From Diadema setosum (lineage: Eukaryota > Echinodermata > Echinoidea > Diadematoida > Diadematidae): DNA of 64,000 nucleotides. This document shows positions 1 through 10,643 of this stretch, piece by piece (position 1 is the first letter of the stretch; each line of letters starts with the position of its first letter). The stretch lies in NCBI RefSeq assembly GCF_964275005.1, contig NW_027307662.1, forward strand, positions 1-64,000, in the 5' to 3' direction. A program made the position numbers and the translations under genes. The notes beneath the pieces were generated by a model. The model saw only the letters and a list, made by a program, of their open reading frames with translations. It was not told where the DNA came from and searched no databases.

Positions 1-39
1 ACCTTTTACAGATAGAAATATAAGATGTAGTGGCATTAT

Positions 40-470
40 GGCGGCCATTTTGCATTTAATTGAATGCAAATATATGCACAAAATGTATAAAGGGAAGTTT
101 GAAATTTACTGCTTATATCAAAATTGTATTCCCCGACCTAAAAACATAGGTTTAGACACCAGAATCTATTTTCTGCGGGTTTTATGTCCAGATATATAGC
201 GACTTATTCCTGAGTGTACTACATTAATGGTATACAAAGATACGGGCTTGCAAAGGCAATTTGGCGGCCATTTTGCATGTAATTATATGCAAATATATGC
301 AAAAACTATATAAAGGGATGCTTGAAAGTTGCTACAGATAACAAAATTGTATTCCTTGACCTAAAAAACATAGGTTTAGACACCAGAATTTACTTTCTGT
401 GGGTTATATATCCCGAGATATGGGCATAAATAGGTTGTATGGCGGCCATTTTGAATTTATGCAAATTAGA
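40..470. repeat. Direct tandem repeat, ~223-bp unit, about two units
   Basis: The word GGCGGCCATTTTG recurs at 40, 263 and 441. The first two copies are followed by about 180 bp of matching sequence, including the shared stretch CATAGGTTTAGACACCAGAA, and the third is only a start. The copies differ at many sites, so the duplication is not recent. No coding potential is seen. It may be a fragment of a larger satellite or of a transposon flank. Confidence 0.8.
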
Positions 471-579
471 CACTGATCCACCACTCGAATTTTAGGGAAC
501 TTTTAATATGTTATTTTAGTTGCCTTTCCAGTTCAAATGCAAGTGGAATCGTTTCTGTTGCAATTAGTTGGGGGTCATT

Positions 580-1170
580 TCATATTTTGACTGGACTAAT
601 TCGGAAATATCTCACTAAAACAGCAGCGGAACAGCTTGTACATGCTCTTATTTCCTCTCGTATAGATTATTGTAACTCCTTGTTTTTCGGCATGTCACAA
701 CAACAAATCAACGCTCTACAACGTCTTCAAAACTCTGCCGCAAAATTACTGACCTATAGTAGGAAAACTGCTCACATTACGCCAGTGTTACGTTCTCTCC
801 ATTGGCTTCCTGTTGAAAAGCGAATTATGTTCAAAATTGCTCTTCTTGTTTATCATGTGGTTCAGTCAACTGCACCCGAGTATCTCCAGAATTCTTTATG
901 TTGTTATAACCCTCCTCGCAGACTTCGATCATCTACTTCCTGTTCATTTCAGATACCTAAGGTTAAGCATTTACGGGGAACTCGTTCTTTCTCCCACATT
1001 GGACCAAAAGTTTGGAAAGATATCCCTGTCACTGTTCGCCAGTCATCCTCTGTGGAATCATTTAAAACATCCCTAAAAACATATCTGTTTAATATGTTGT
1101 ACGAAACAAAACAAAAAAAAAAAAACAATGAAGATGTCACATAACTCTTTCTTCTTCTTCTTCTTCTTCT

Positions 1171-1211
<41 letters not shown>

Positions 1212-1308
1212 TTTCTTCTCCTAACCTTAAGACTAAAAGCGCCATGAGCATCTTTTGATGGACTGTTGCGCTATGAAAGCATACACTATTAATATTGTTA
1301 TTATTATT
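580..1308 (+). mobile_element. 5'-truncated LINE, reverse-transcriptase C-terminus and 3' end (CR1/L2-like)
   Basis: An open frame at about 587-1144 encodes the C-terminal region of a non-LTR reverse transcriptase. Recognisable blocks are SRIDYCNSL, LQRLQNSAAKLL, ITPVLRSLHWLPVEKR and GPKVWKDIPVTVRQ, which in CR1/L2-group LINEs lie after the polymerase domain. The frame has no ATG at its start, so the copy is simply truncated at its 5' side, as target-primed insertions usually are. It runs into a TTC/TTTC microsatellite (about 1148-1218), then a typical 3' end with GCGCTATGAAAGCATA and an ATT-rich tail ending near 1308. The catalytic part of the enzyme is missing, so this is a dead copy. A shorter cousin lies at 6315. 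Confidence 0.85.
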
Positions 1309-2000
1309 TAAATCCAAACGTTTCTGTTCTTCTCACTTTGAGGACTGTAATTGCTGTCAGTAATGTTCGGAACAATTGATATTCTTTATTAGGTATATGT
1401 TTGTTGTCTTCCGTCTTGCTATTTTCCCTAGGGAAAAAGTAACAAAAAAAAGAAAAAAAAAAATATCACACTGGTGAAATTGGCGCCTTTTTTTTTTTGG
1501 GGGGGGGGGGGGGGTTGCTTCGCGTCGTTTCGCGAAAGATTTCGCGGCACTTTCGCTTTGTGAAAGATTTCATGTACAGATGGGTATCGCGCGGCACCTT
1601 CGCTTCACGAAAAGACAGTCAATTTTCACGTTAACATATGAATGAGTACGGCATGTCGTAGACAATACACTCAATTTGAAGTCAATGTAATTTTCTTTCG
1701 GGCTGCACCCCTCAAAAAAAAAAAAAACAAAACAAAAACTAAATGAAAATAGTACTATTGAAGTCACCTCATGCACATAATTTCAACCAGAGGCTCTCAG
1801 GCTTCTATATCGGGAAATCAGTGGGTGGAAGAGCAAAAACATAGGTTGAAAGTAGCTGCTTGGCCGAGGTCTGTGCCCTCAGAGTGTTTTTTTTTTTTTT
1901 TAGCCATTATTATATTTTGGATCAAAAAATTATCTTCTGGTGATTGGCGGAAAGAGCTTCACGTGATTATAGGCATTTTTAGCTAGGTCAGAAAGTTGAC
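1309..2000. other. Non-coding stretch with homopolymer runs
   Basis: No gene is seen. It holds a T run joined directly to a G run (T 1488-1498, G 1499-1514), poly-A near 1442-1463 and 1716-1730, and a poly-T near 1887-1901. The open frames here are short, low in complexity and unlike any known protein. Confidence 0.6.
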
Positions 2001-2004
2001 ACTC

Positions 2005-2300
2005 CATAAATTACTATTTGCAAAATGACGTCACTTCTATGTTGACATTTTGCAGATAGTATACTATTTGCAAAATGATGTCATAATAGTTAAGCAATTA
2101 TGAACTCTGCCGTAGTCCAGTACCCGTCACTCTGTAAAATGTAACAATTTCTATCAAAGCTATTGTCACGTCACAAATCAATTTTGACATTGCACACTGC
2201 TCGCAGCGTCAGTCTATAAAATGTATCGATTTCTAGCAAAACAATTGTGACGTCATAAAAACAATTCTGACATTGCACATTACTTTGCACTCTGCGTCGC
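2005..2300. repeat. Short tandem duplications with TGACGTCA-like words
   Basis: Two small direct duplications are visible. ACTATTTGCAAAATGA occurs near 2010 and again about 52 bp on. A ~82-bp unit starting TAAAATGTA occurs at 2135 and 2217 and contains CAATTTTGACATTGCACA-like text in both copies. Several copies carry TGACGTCA or CACGTCAC. These words resemble CRE-type sites, but in this context they look like repeat content rather than a promoter. Confidence 0.55.
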
Positions 2301-2437
2301 GCTTAGAATTTAACATTTTTAACAAACATCACAAAGCAGTTCTGACATCGTGCCCTGCTGCTGCATGTAGGATCCCTTCACAACATCACTTCCAACATAC
2401 GACTTCTCGCTTTGCATTTCCCCCATTTCTCCTTCTT

Positions 2438-3268
2438 TTATCCGAGTATCCGAACTTTGATGTGCTCAGTTTTCCCATTCATATTGCTAGAGAAACATAT
2501 GTACCGGCAGCAGGAATTCCTCTTTCTAACTGTCCATTCTTTTGGAAGATTAGCTGTAGATTCAAATTCAAGCAGTTTGGGAGGCTGTACTGCTCCATCA
2601 TGTAAAATCAAAGGAAGAAATCCGCATGCATCCACAAACCACGTCACAATTATTGTACGTTATAGTAATGGGACGATTTCTGGCTGGTGTATCCGGTCAC
2701 ACGAAGTCAGCACCCTTCTGCAGGAATCTCTGATACCGGTACGATCAATTTTTAATATAATTTCCACAGTCCACGCAAAGACTCTAGCTATATCATCTCG
2801 GTTCATAGAGATACTAATACTATAAAGCACTTCCCACCAATATCTCAAAATCCGATCGGTAGACTTACGTTGTACCATCGGGCAGGTATCCAGTGTACAA
2901 TTACACACAGTCCCACTCATAGCATGGGTAGATATGTCTCATGGAGCTTAACGTATCATATGGCAGGAGTTAATTGGCACAATTTCCTTTGCAAAAACGT
3001 TTAGGCTCCACTCCTGATACCATGTAACATTGCTCGGTCCTTTTAGAGACTATACCATTAACATCTCGCGGGTTCACAATCACTCACCATTCACTTGGTT
3101 CCGGGTAATCGTGTTGATTCATCAATCTTCTAGCTGACACTTGCACTGCACTGGATAATGCAAGGCTCTTAAAACTGACACAACTGCAGCGACACATGAT
3201 CCACCATAATTGCAGGCTCTTCAGTTTTCACACAAATATAGGACATTCTGTTACTGTGTGACATTACA
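2438..3268 (-). mobile_element. Fossil of an LTR retroelement: one LTR, primer site and gag-like remnant
   Basis: Read on the minus strand, a likely 5' LTR (3268 down to 3023) begins TGTAATGTCAC and ends AGCAATGTTACA. It is followed at once by TGGTATCAGGAGTGGAGCC (3022-3004), which has the look of a tRNA primer-binding site. Downstream, minus-strand text near 2438-2650 resembles the gag start of animal Ty3/gypsy-type elements (block PPKLLEFES, then KEWTVRK). No second LTR or pol was found, so this is a broken 5' end. The outer LTR boundary is tentative. The copy is old, judged by the decay of the coding part. Confidence 0.5.
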
Positions 3269-3668
3269 ATATGGGATAAAATGAGAAACTTGCTTACCTG
3301 CTGATAAGAATGATGGAGGAGAGACATAGACCCTATTGGAGTTGTGCATGGAATGGTGTAGGAATGATGATGGCCAACGGTTATTTCAAAGCTGGTTTGA
3401 CCTGGGAGGTGGGCACCTCATTGGTCTGACCACAAGGTCATCATCACCCCATACAGTCTCTCCCCCAGTCTCTTGGCCTGGCCCATAAATTTTCTTAATG
3501 ACACACAAATATAATATATGAACTCCTGGTTTCAGAGACTATGTTTGCTGATGTCTTCCTGGTGATACAAATGATCAGATTTTTGAAACTACAAGTTTTC
3601 TGATGGCTTCCTGATAACTGTTTTTATTTGCCAATGTCATCTTGATGGTCGATGCTTTGCCATCAGTA
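3269..3668. other. Non-coding stretch, nothing recognised
   Basis: No gene or named element is seen. From about 3530 the sequence begins to show loose copies of the GATGTCTTCCTGATAG word that dominates the tandem repeat to its right. Confidence 0.4.
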
Positions 3669-3960
3669 AGACATCAGCTACCTGATGTCTTCCCGATAGT
3701 TAGGTGAGAAGCTGTTAAAAAAACCGAGTTTGCTGATGTGCTCTTGATAGTTATCAATTGGCCATCGGCTAGCCGATGTCTTGTTGATAACTGGGGCAGA
3801 AACGATCAGGAAGACATCAGCTACATGATGTCTTCCCGGTGGTTAGGTGAGAAGCTGTTTCAAAAACCAAGTTTGCTGATGTGCTCCTGATAGTTATCAA
3901 CTGGCCATCGGCTAGCCGATGTCTTGTTGATAACTGGGTTAGAAACTATCAGGAAGACAT
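3669..3960. repeat. 143-bp tandem repeat, two full units
   Basis: AGACATCAGCTACCTGATGT starts at 3669, recurs with one change at 3812, and a third unit begins at 3955, giving a 143-bp period. Each unit contains CATCGGCTAGCCGATG, a perfect palindrome. Looser relatives extend from about 3530 to 4065 and end in another palindromic block built from CCATCGGATGATCATCCGATGG-type text. The many short palindromes suggest the end of a foldback or TIR element, but no clear outer boundaries were found. Confidence 0.75.
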
Positions 3961-4431
3961 CGGGTAGCGGGTGATTGCTGATAGCTACCAAATCACTGCC
4001 TAAATGCTATCCGATAACCATCGGATGATCATCCGATGGCTATCGGATGATATTCTTTTTCGGTATGGGTATTGCTGTGCACAGACGATAGACGAATTCC
4101 ACATTTTTGAATGTTTTACACATACATATAGCCATCAATTACCATCCTATTTACTCCCATTTGTATGAAACTGACAATCCATGTAGGCCTACTAGTAATT
4201 CAAAAGAAATAAACCTTTGTACAATGTACAACGAAACAACGTCATCGGCAAGTGCGTATTAAGGTATGTAGAATTATCTCAAATTGTTTAGAAAATATTT
4301 AAAAAGAAAGACCTGTAATAGTATTAAGGCAGAAGTACCTGAATTACTTAATATGAGGGATATCCTCATTGACATATATCCTCACCGAATATGACTATTT
4401 GAATATGACCATTTAATGGATAAGAAGTAAG

Positions 4432-4724
4432 TACTCTCTAAAAACAATCGAGTGAAAATAGTCACTCTTAATAGAGTGAATACAAAAAAGAGTGAATTTC
4501 GAATGAAATTGGAGTGAATTTTGAGTGACAATGTTCATTTTCACTCATTTTGGAGTGACGTCAGGGTTCACTCCAAAATCTTCGAGTGATCTTGACGTCA
4601 CACCAAAATGAGTGAAAATGGGCATTTTCACTCAAAATTCACTCCAATTTCATTCGAAATTCACTCTTTTTTTTATTCACTCTTTTTAAAGTGAAAATTT
4701 TCACTCGATTTTTTTTAGAGAGTA
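4432..4724. mobile_element. Fully palindromic MITE (TA target)
   Basis: The element starts TACTCTCTAAAAACAATCG and ends CGATTTTTTTTAGAGAGTA. Almost the whole 293 bp folds back on itself: AAAGAGTGAATTTCGAATGA near 4489 is matched by its complement near 4660, with a small centre near 4575 around TGACGTCA. TA at both ends is consistent with a Tc1/mariner-type target duplication. The related copy 2 has no insert at the matching place near 8735, so this MITE landed after the two copies separated. Confidence 0.85.
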
Positions 4725-5150
4725 AGTGAGTAAAAATAATAAAAAAAAAACAAATGAAAATGTTCTCTCTAATGGCGATTGGTATACCTCCGCCATAGTA
4801 CATTGTTCTCCTATCTGGTCTAGAGTACGTCTTGACAATAACGACACGACAGTTTCGCATACTTGGCAGAACAAACAAAAAGCCTATTTGTCACAAAATC
4901 AAATGCGTGGAGCGCTTACTTCCCTCAAACTAGGTGTGAATGGATGCATTTTGTTAACGACTCGAAGAGAGCAAGTATTTAGAAATTGAACATTTTACTT
5001 TGACCAATCTATTTTTATGACCATACTTTGAGTGGCTATTTTGAAAGTATGGAACAAAATCCTGTCATGTTAGTATTTTCACTTGACCTTTCACCATCAT
5101 AGCCAGAATCTTTCCCTACGTGTCTTTGTATAGTAACGGTAATATGCAAA

Positions 5151-5691
5151 TACACTGCAAAAAGTCCGGTGTTAAATAATGAACACCGAGCTGGTGTTAA
5201 ATTTTCGGTGCTCAGTTATGGTGTTAAATTAACACCTCCGGCTGTCATTTCAAAATATAAAACTGTTTTTTGAAGAGTTTCTTAGTAACTGCACTTCTTG
5301 TTGATTTTTATTTTAAACAAGACGATCAAGAATTTTATATTGAAATACTAGATTTTTGAAAAAATGTGAAAATAAATTTACACCACAGTAACACCAGCTG
5401 GTGTGGTCTCTTATTGAAGCTATATATAGACGGGTGTTAAACCATTGATATTAACACCAACAAATATCAAATCAACACCATGTGGTGTCATGTTTTAATT
5501 AACACCAGTACAGTGTCAAAATATCACCAGGTACAGTGTCAGATTAACACTACGAAGTGTCAGGTGAACACTTTTCAACACCATCACAGTGCATTTTCTA
5601 CACCTGTGGGTGTGGTCCTCCATTGAAGTTTGATCGGTGTTAGATTTAACACCCATGGTGTTAAATCTAACACCGATGTTTTTACAGTGTA
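5151..5691. mobile_element. MITE with ACACTGYAAAAA ends, full of GGTGTTA/AACACC words
   Basis: Left end TACACTGCAAAAAGTCCGG and right end CCGATGTTTTTACAGTGTA are inverted copies, giving a 541-bp element between TA dinucleotides. The interior is a string of GGTGTTAAAT and AACACCA words, many in inverted pairs. The matching place in copy 2 (about 9180) reads through without the insert. The coding frames inside are by-products of the repeats. Ends of this form are common in TA-targeting MITEs of marine animals. Confidence 0.85.
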
Positions 5692-5824
5692 CCGTTTGGG
5701 GCTTTTCATGCATTGGATGATCTCCAAGGTATGGAGGAACTGTGGAACAAAATTCCAACAACAGATAGTAGAATTTCAACATTTTACCCGGCATTGATCC
5801 TATGACCTGTATAATGAATCTCAC

Positions 5825-5980
5825 TTGGCATATAAAGAAACAAGTTGCTCCCCGCTGACCAGTTTTCCCGTCGCACTCTGGTTTCCCACTTTTCCTTCCT
5901 CTTGGATCTGCCGGAAAGCGGTGCGTAATTACACTTTAGCCAGGTCGTTTCGTGTAACACCATACTGCGCAGGGAGGCAT
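5825..5980 (-). pseudogene. Decayed THAP-domain exon, copy 1
   Basis: The minus strand from 5980 reads MPPCAVWCYTKRPG and then meets a stop. The following text still matches the THAP block of copy 2, with the KKWE-VRRENW region recognisable in a shifted frame. The cysteine pair at the start fits the C2CH zinc-binding pattern of THAP domains, which bind DNA in P-element transposases and host regulators. The exon ends at a donor-like CCAA|GTGAG. At least two disruptions make it non-functional. Confidence 0.6.
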
Positions 5981-6314
5981 GACGAATGTTATGATGAACA
6001 CGATATCAAAATATCTTTCGTGTATACCTTCTACTTCAGTAAAATAGACAGCGGCAATAGAGCCATTCACATTACCAGTCAAACACCGCCACTGCGAAGT
6101 ACACTATGGCAACTGTGCGTTTCTACAGGTCCTCAAAAATTCTGAAAGGTCTTGTATTGGTCTTTTAAATGTTTAAAGAACGGTTTCATAACTTTCATTT
6201 TAAACGTCTTAAACACGTCTAAAACCTTCCACAAAAAGACGTTCTGAAAACATTTTGACAAAACGTCCAAATAACGAATTTTGAACGTTTGAAGAACGTT
6301 CAGAAAACGTCCAG

Positions 6315-6595
6315 ATGTTAGCTGGGTTGTTGTCTAATCTCCCAAATAAAGATTTCACAAAAATTCAACGGTTGCAAAATTCTGTTGCCCGGTTGTTAAC
6401 TTCTATTTATATGTTTGATTCCGTATCACCAAATTTCCGTTTCTTACATTGGTTACCTTTGGAAAAAAAAAACAGGATTATTTGCAAGATTTTGTTATTA
6501 CTCCAAACACCCAGAGTAAAACATGTCTGAGGTGATCGTGCTTTCTTACTTATGGGACCAAAATTGTGGAATCAGATACCGATTCAGTTAAGGTT
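6315..6595 (+). mobile_element. Short LINE reverse-transcriptase C-terminal remnant
   Basis: Plus-strand text encodes LPNKDFTKIQRLQNSVARLL, FLHWLPLEKK and, after a gap and a stop, FLLMGPKLWNQIPIQLRF. These are the same blocks as in the LINE end at 587-1144, so this is a second, more decayed CR1/L2-like fragment. The middle of the region (the LLTYKA-like block) is deleted, and an in-frame stop follows TPRVKHV near 6528. It ends against a poly-C run (6600-6614). Confidence 0.8.
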
Positions 6596-6857
6596 CCACC
6601 CCCCCCCCCCCCCCGTATACTAGGATCTGAAAACACACGTTGAGTTTCAGACGTGTAGAGATATTCATCCAACACTACCACCTGAGTACCGTTGTACCTA
6701 CCGACGGGGTACTCAATGTCGCACTCCCATCCCAGCCGGCCCAGTTTAGCTTCATGGACATGCCAGACCACATGTAGATCGCCTGATTACATCTTCGTAG
6801 TTCAATGGCAATGCTGATGAGCTTGAGGCCCAGCTTGATAAAACAAACGCAAACGAA

Positions 6858-6859
<2 letters not shown>

Positions 6860-6895
<36 letters not shown>
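6860..6895. repeat. (CA)n microsatellite
   Basis: An uninterrupted CA run of about 18 units. Nearby, 6600-6614 is poly-C. Text between the two (6620-6850) has a partly open minus-strand frame but matches no family I recognise. Confidence 0.95.
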
Positions 6896-6898
<3 letters not shown>

Positions 6899-7074
6899 TT
6901 CAATGCCCAACTGCTACTGCGTCATAACAGTACTTAGATGGTTTGACATTTACCACATAATGAACAGTGTAAGCTATGTAAATCGTGTACAACCGTACAC
7001 GAAGGCAGTTGCATGCAATCCTATGTCGGTAGTAGCCGCGGGTCCAGGCAATTACCCCGGGCCCTTCCCCTCGC

Positions 7075-7165
7075 CCTAATCCTACTCCTAATCCTGAACC
7101 TAATCCTAACCCTAACTCAAACTAACCATAAACCTAACCCTAACGCTAATTCTTACTCTGATCTT
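7075..7165. repeat. Degenerate telomere-like CCTAA array
   Basis: About 15 imperfect copies of CCTAAC/CCTAAT, including CCTAATCCTAACCCTAACT and AACCTAACCCTAACGC. Animal telomeres are TTAGGG repeats, whose complement is CCCTAA. The copies here are irregular, so this is an interstitial relic or a simple-repeat expansion, not a chromosome end. A poly-G run (about 7200-7216) follows. Confidence 0.7.
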
Positions 7166-7239
7166 ACCACTAACCATTATTTAGCCGGGGGCAGCTGCAG
7201 GGGGGGGGGGGGGGGGTATTACATGTGTATGTATGAGTG

Positions 7240-7790
7240 AAAGTTGTGCCTATCAACGTTTGGGTGCACATGCTCAAGGTCAAAGTTCAAAAAGTCAAGG
7301 TTAAATACTCAAAATCTCACTATTTCCCTCATATCTAAGCAATGCCTGAAGGTTTTTTTTTGAAAGTTAGTGTATACATGAACTTCCAAATAAAGATTCA
7401 CCAGACAAAGTTTGGGGTCGTGAAGTCAGAGGTCAAAGGTCAAGAGAAAATGTTAACATTTCACTTTTTTCTCTAAATCTCAAGGTATCTTCATGGATTT
7501 TATATAGTACATATGCATGTACCAGCTGGTAGTGATCATCTAGGGAGTTTTTTTTTTTTTTTGGGGGGGGGGTCAGGGTCAAAGGTCAAGGTCAACTTAT
7601 CAAAAATTAATGTCATTGCTTCCCTCTTATCTATGCAATGCCTGCAGGATTTTTGTTGAAACGTTAGTGTACGTGTATGCATGTTTTACCCGATAGAGAT
7701 TCTCTTGGAAGGTTCTTGTCCAAAGTTCAAAGGTCAAGTGACAGTGCTCAATTTCACTTCTTCCTTAAACTTATCAAAGGGTCAAAAGTC
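7240..7790. repeat. ~296-bp direct repeat with AAGGTCAAAGGTCAAG words
   Basis: GCAATGCCTGAAGG near 7340 and GCAATGCCTGCAGG near 7636 mark two units about 296 bp apart. Each is preceded by CAAAGGTCAAGGTCAA-type text and CACTATTTCCCTC or a variant. A T run joined to a G run (about 7545-7572) separates them. Related text occurs at 25880-26160 inside copy 3 of the THAP element. The GGTCAAAGGTCA words resemble nuclear-receptor half sites, but they recur as part of a mobile repeat. Confidence 0.65.
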
Positions 7791-7914
7791 GGGTACAAAT
7801 CCTCAAATCCCAAAATACCTCCACTCTTAGACATTATAGCCGTTGATCCAATGAAATCTAGCTCAAGGAAAGTGAACATTCAACACATTTGTGACAAACC
7901 TGTCATTTTAATAT

Positions 7915-8060
7915 TTTGCCAATTATGTGAAACTGTCATCACACATTGTCAAGACATTGTACTATAGACTTATTTGGAGAACCATGCATTATGGCGGAGG
8001 CATGCCAGTCACCATAGCGACATTTCTCATTTTTCTTAGGGAGGGATCGAGAGAGAGAAA
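7915..8060 (+). other. Inverted fragment of the THAP-element family
   Basis: ATTATGTGAAACTGTCATCA, CATTGTCAAGACATTG and CATTATGGCGGAGGCATGCC match the reverse complement of text in copy 1 (about 4770-4860) and copy 2 (about 8820-8910). The fragment is short and lies in the opposite orientation between the two copies. Such a piece can arise from an imperfect inverted duplication of a larger element. Confidence 0.55.
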
Positions 8061-8374
8061 AGGGATGGTTGGGGGAGGGACATTCTTTCATTCTAGCCAC
8101 ATTGAACAAAACCAACAATCAATCATTTTTACACATTCAAATAGACACAAACACACAGGTATAGACCTAGATAAATAATAGGGCAGATGTCTAAGCGCAT
8201 AATTCCTGAATGTGTGATAAACTGTTGTTTAAATTCACAGTGTGCAGTGTCGTTAACTGTCAAAACACTGTACTGTATGCTATATTGTATTTAGCAAGTT
8301 GTCAAAGTTACAAGATTATTGTGCATCAAAATGATATACAATGTATAGAGTTACAATTCTAGCCATGCGTAACA

Positions 8375-9650
8375 GATAGACGAATTCCACAGTTATGTTT
8401 CTCACGTACAGCACAAAACCACCGATAACCATCATATTTACTCCCATATGTATGACACTAGCATGGAAGCCTACTAGTAATTCAAAACGAATACCCCTGT
8501 GTACAGACATGTAGGCTACAACATGACAACGTCATAGGCAAGTGCGTATTAAGGTATGTAAAATGATCTCATTGAATTGTTTAAAAATGATTTAAAAAGA
8601 AAGACCTGTAATTAAACTAAACCACAAATACCTAGATCACATAATATGAGAGATATCCTCATTGACATCCGCACCAAATATGAACTATGATGGCCATGAC
8701 CATTGAATCGATATCAAGTAAGTAAAGTAAGGAAATAAATCAGTTAAAAAAACCCAAACAAACAAGCAAGAAACAAACAAACAAACAAGTGAAAATGTCC
8801 TAATGATATACTGGTTCATTAACTCCGCTATACAACATTGTTCTCTTCACAGGTCTAGGTACGTCTTGACAATGTTACATGACAGTTTCACATACTTGGC
8901 AGAAAGAAAAAATGTGGCATATTTTTCACAAAATTTTAGATGTGTCGAATGCTTACTTTCCTTAACATAGGTGTGAATGGAAGCACTTTTATATTTAAAG
9001 ATTCGTAGAGAGCAAGTATTAAGGAATTTCAGCATGTTTACTTTGACCGATCTATTTTTATGACAATACTTTGAGCGGCTATTTTTTAAAAAAGGGAAAA
9101 TCCTATCATTTTAGTATTTTCACGTGACCTTTGACTATCATAGCCAAATCTTTCCCTATGCGTCATTAATGATGGCAAACAAATTCCGTGTTTGGTTTTT
9201 TATGCATTGGGTAATCTCCAAGGTATGGAGGAACTGGGTAATAATGTTTCAACAATAGATAGTGGAATTTCAACATTTTACCTGACATTGATCCTTTGAT
9301 CTGTATAGTGAATCTCACCTGGCATAGAAGCGAGTTGCTGCTCGCTGACCAGTTTTCCCGTCGCACTCCGATTTCCCACTTTTTCCTTCCTCTTGGATCT
9401 GTCGGTAAGCGGTGCGTCATTACACTTGAGCCAGGTCGTTTCGCGCAACACCATGCTGCGCAGGAAGACATTGGACGAATCTTCAGCTTTAATATCGCGG
9501 TAAGATATCAAAATATATCTCGTGTATACCTTCTACTTCAATTAAGTACACACCGGCAATGGCCCATTCACATTGCCAGTCCAACATCGCAGTTGTACTG
9601 CCTCTGCAAAGTTCACTATAACAACTGTGACGTCAGTGCGAAGTTAACCT
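8375..9650 (-). mobile_element. THAP-exon-bearing DNA element, copy 2
   Basis: This is the undisturbed relative of 4085-6140: same order of landmarks, no nested MITEs, and a better preserved THAP exon. On the minus strand the order is a leader with AGTAGAAGGTATACACGAGA (shared with copy 3 near 25520), the THAP exon (9471-9319), a donor site, then intron-like text. The block carries none of the CAGTGCCGTATATT end seen on the transposon holding copy 3, so its own ends are unknown. Confidence 0.65.
9319..9471 (-). pseudogene. THAP-domain exon, copy 2, best preserved
   Basis: The minus strand encodes MSSCAAWCCAKRPGSSV, then HRLPTDPRGRKKWEIGVRREN and WSASSNSLLCQ. This follows the THAP pattern: an early cysteine pair, an HRLP block (usually FHRFP), a tryptophan in KKWEIGVRR and a late LC before the expected histidine. 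THAP domains are about 90-residue zinc-dependent DNA-binding modules found in P-element transposases and in host THAP proteins. The exon ends at a strong donor, CCAG|GTGAGATT, at 9319/9318, inside the domain's last motif, so the final C-x2-H must be completed by a later exon that I could not find. Coding continuation past the donor is absent, hence pseudogene or orphan exon. Confidence 0.65.
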
Positions 9651-10643
9651 AGCATCTACCGCGAGATCAGCTGGATATTCAACTAAATTGTAAATTTAGC
9701 TCACTTTGATTTTGCAGGTAGACGCCAGATTATCACGCGCTGTAACAGAACGAAAATAATTATGAGTCAATCCAATGTGCGCAAATCCAAATATTCGCAT
9801 ACAAGTCAGTGCAACGCGATATACGTTTACTGGAGTACATGCGCAGTATCTCTCTCACTTTTGTTTGAAGGCCTGAATTAGGCATATTATCATTATCATG
9901 AAAATGAAAGAAGAAGAATGAATGAAAAAAGAAAAAAACATCTTCATAACACAATTTGAAAGTGTGAATAACTGAACAATAACGTAGGTAAGTTTAACTT
10001 TAAAACAGAAAGTTTGAACTCACCATTAATCTTTAGATTTCAATGTCTTTTATCTACTTCCACTAGTTTTCAAATCTTATATTTTCTTAGTTGAATATTC
10101 ATAAAGAGGTATGAATATTCATTATAAAGAAACCAATGACGAACACGTAGCGGACCAAATAAATCCGGTTTTTAAATGCTCACGAAGAAGTCGGCGTAGC
10201 AGACCTAAAAAAAAGTTTTGTGGATGTTTATAGGACGAAGACGTAGCAGAAATAACAGAAGCGTTTTGTAAGTCCAATTGACGTTTATAAAACTTTTTCA
10301 AAAAAAAAAAAAATGTGATTTGCGGTAAATGCTAAGTCCCACCTTTGACGTTGTATGTACGTTTTGAAAACGTCCATTTTATTCGAAGACGTACCAAACC
10401 TCAAAAAACGTTAAAAAAAACCCTTCTGAAAACATGTGTTTTCTGGGGAAATATCTTCAAAAAGGAGTATGAGCTCATAAGACACTTCATGCTTTTACTG
10501 TTGTACAATCATACATTTTCTCATTGTTGGCACGGATAATGTTTTACTGCCAATTCTGGGGGTTGATTGCCCTACTTAGGTCATTGAATACACCAGGTTT
10601 ACCTTCTGTTTTAGATCCCATTTACACTTCAAAATATGAAGAA
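9651..10643. other. Non-coding AT-rich stretch
   Basis: No gene is seen. It holds poly-A near 10300-10313 and stretches such as AACGTCCATTTTATTCGAAG and AAAACGTTAAAAAAAACCC, which loosely recall the AACGTTCAGAAAACGTCC text at 6200-6315. Both are probably worn ends of a MITE family. Confidence 0.45.

Larger units (their letters stand above)
4085..6140 (-). mobile_element. THAP-exon-bearing DNA element, copy 1 (diverged, with two nested MITEs)
   Basis: This block aligns along its length with 8375-9650. Shared landmarks are GTGCGTATTAAGGTATGTA, GAGAGCAAGTATT, CTCCAAGGTATGGAGGAACT and TTTTCCCGTCGCACTC, in the same order and orientation. Part of it also aligns with 25500-26284 in the opposite orientation. 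On the minus strand all three copies contain a THAP-type exon followed by a splice-donor-like site. Copy 1 is longer because of two MITEs at 4432-4724 and 5151-5691, both absent from copy 2. The end structure of the parent element is not visible here; copy 3 lies inside a transposon with 8-bp target duplications, which suggests a P-superfamily relative. Alternatively these are remnants of a duplicated host THAP gene. Confidence 0.65.

Noticed and set aside
949-1317. 122-residue minus-strand frame rich in RK and E
   Set aside because: It crosses the TTC/TTTC microsatellite and shadows the plus-strand LINE coding end; composition explains it.
2005-2300. TGACGTCA words as a CRE promoter
   Set aside because: They are part of short tandem duplications and no gene lies next to them.
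6550-6850. Minus-strand text EYPVGRYNGTQVVVLDEYLY as a possible FLYWCH-like or other domain exon
   Set aside because: The match is vague, no conserved metal ligands are visible, and the frame ends in a homopolymer. I could not support a family.
10140-10450. A TIR element built on AACGTTTT words with 6200-6315
   Set aside because: Shared words are short and AT-rich; no ends or target duplication could be placed.
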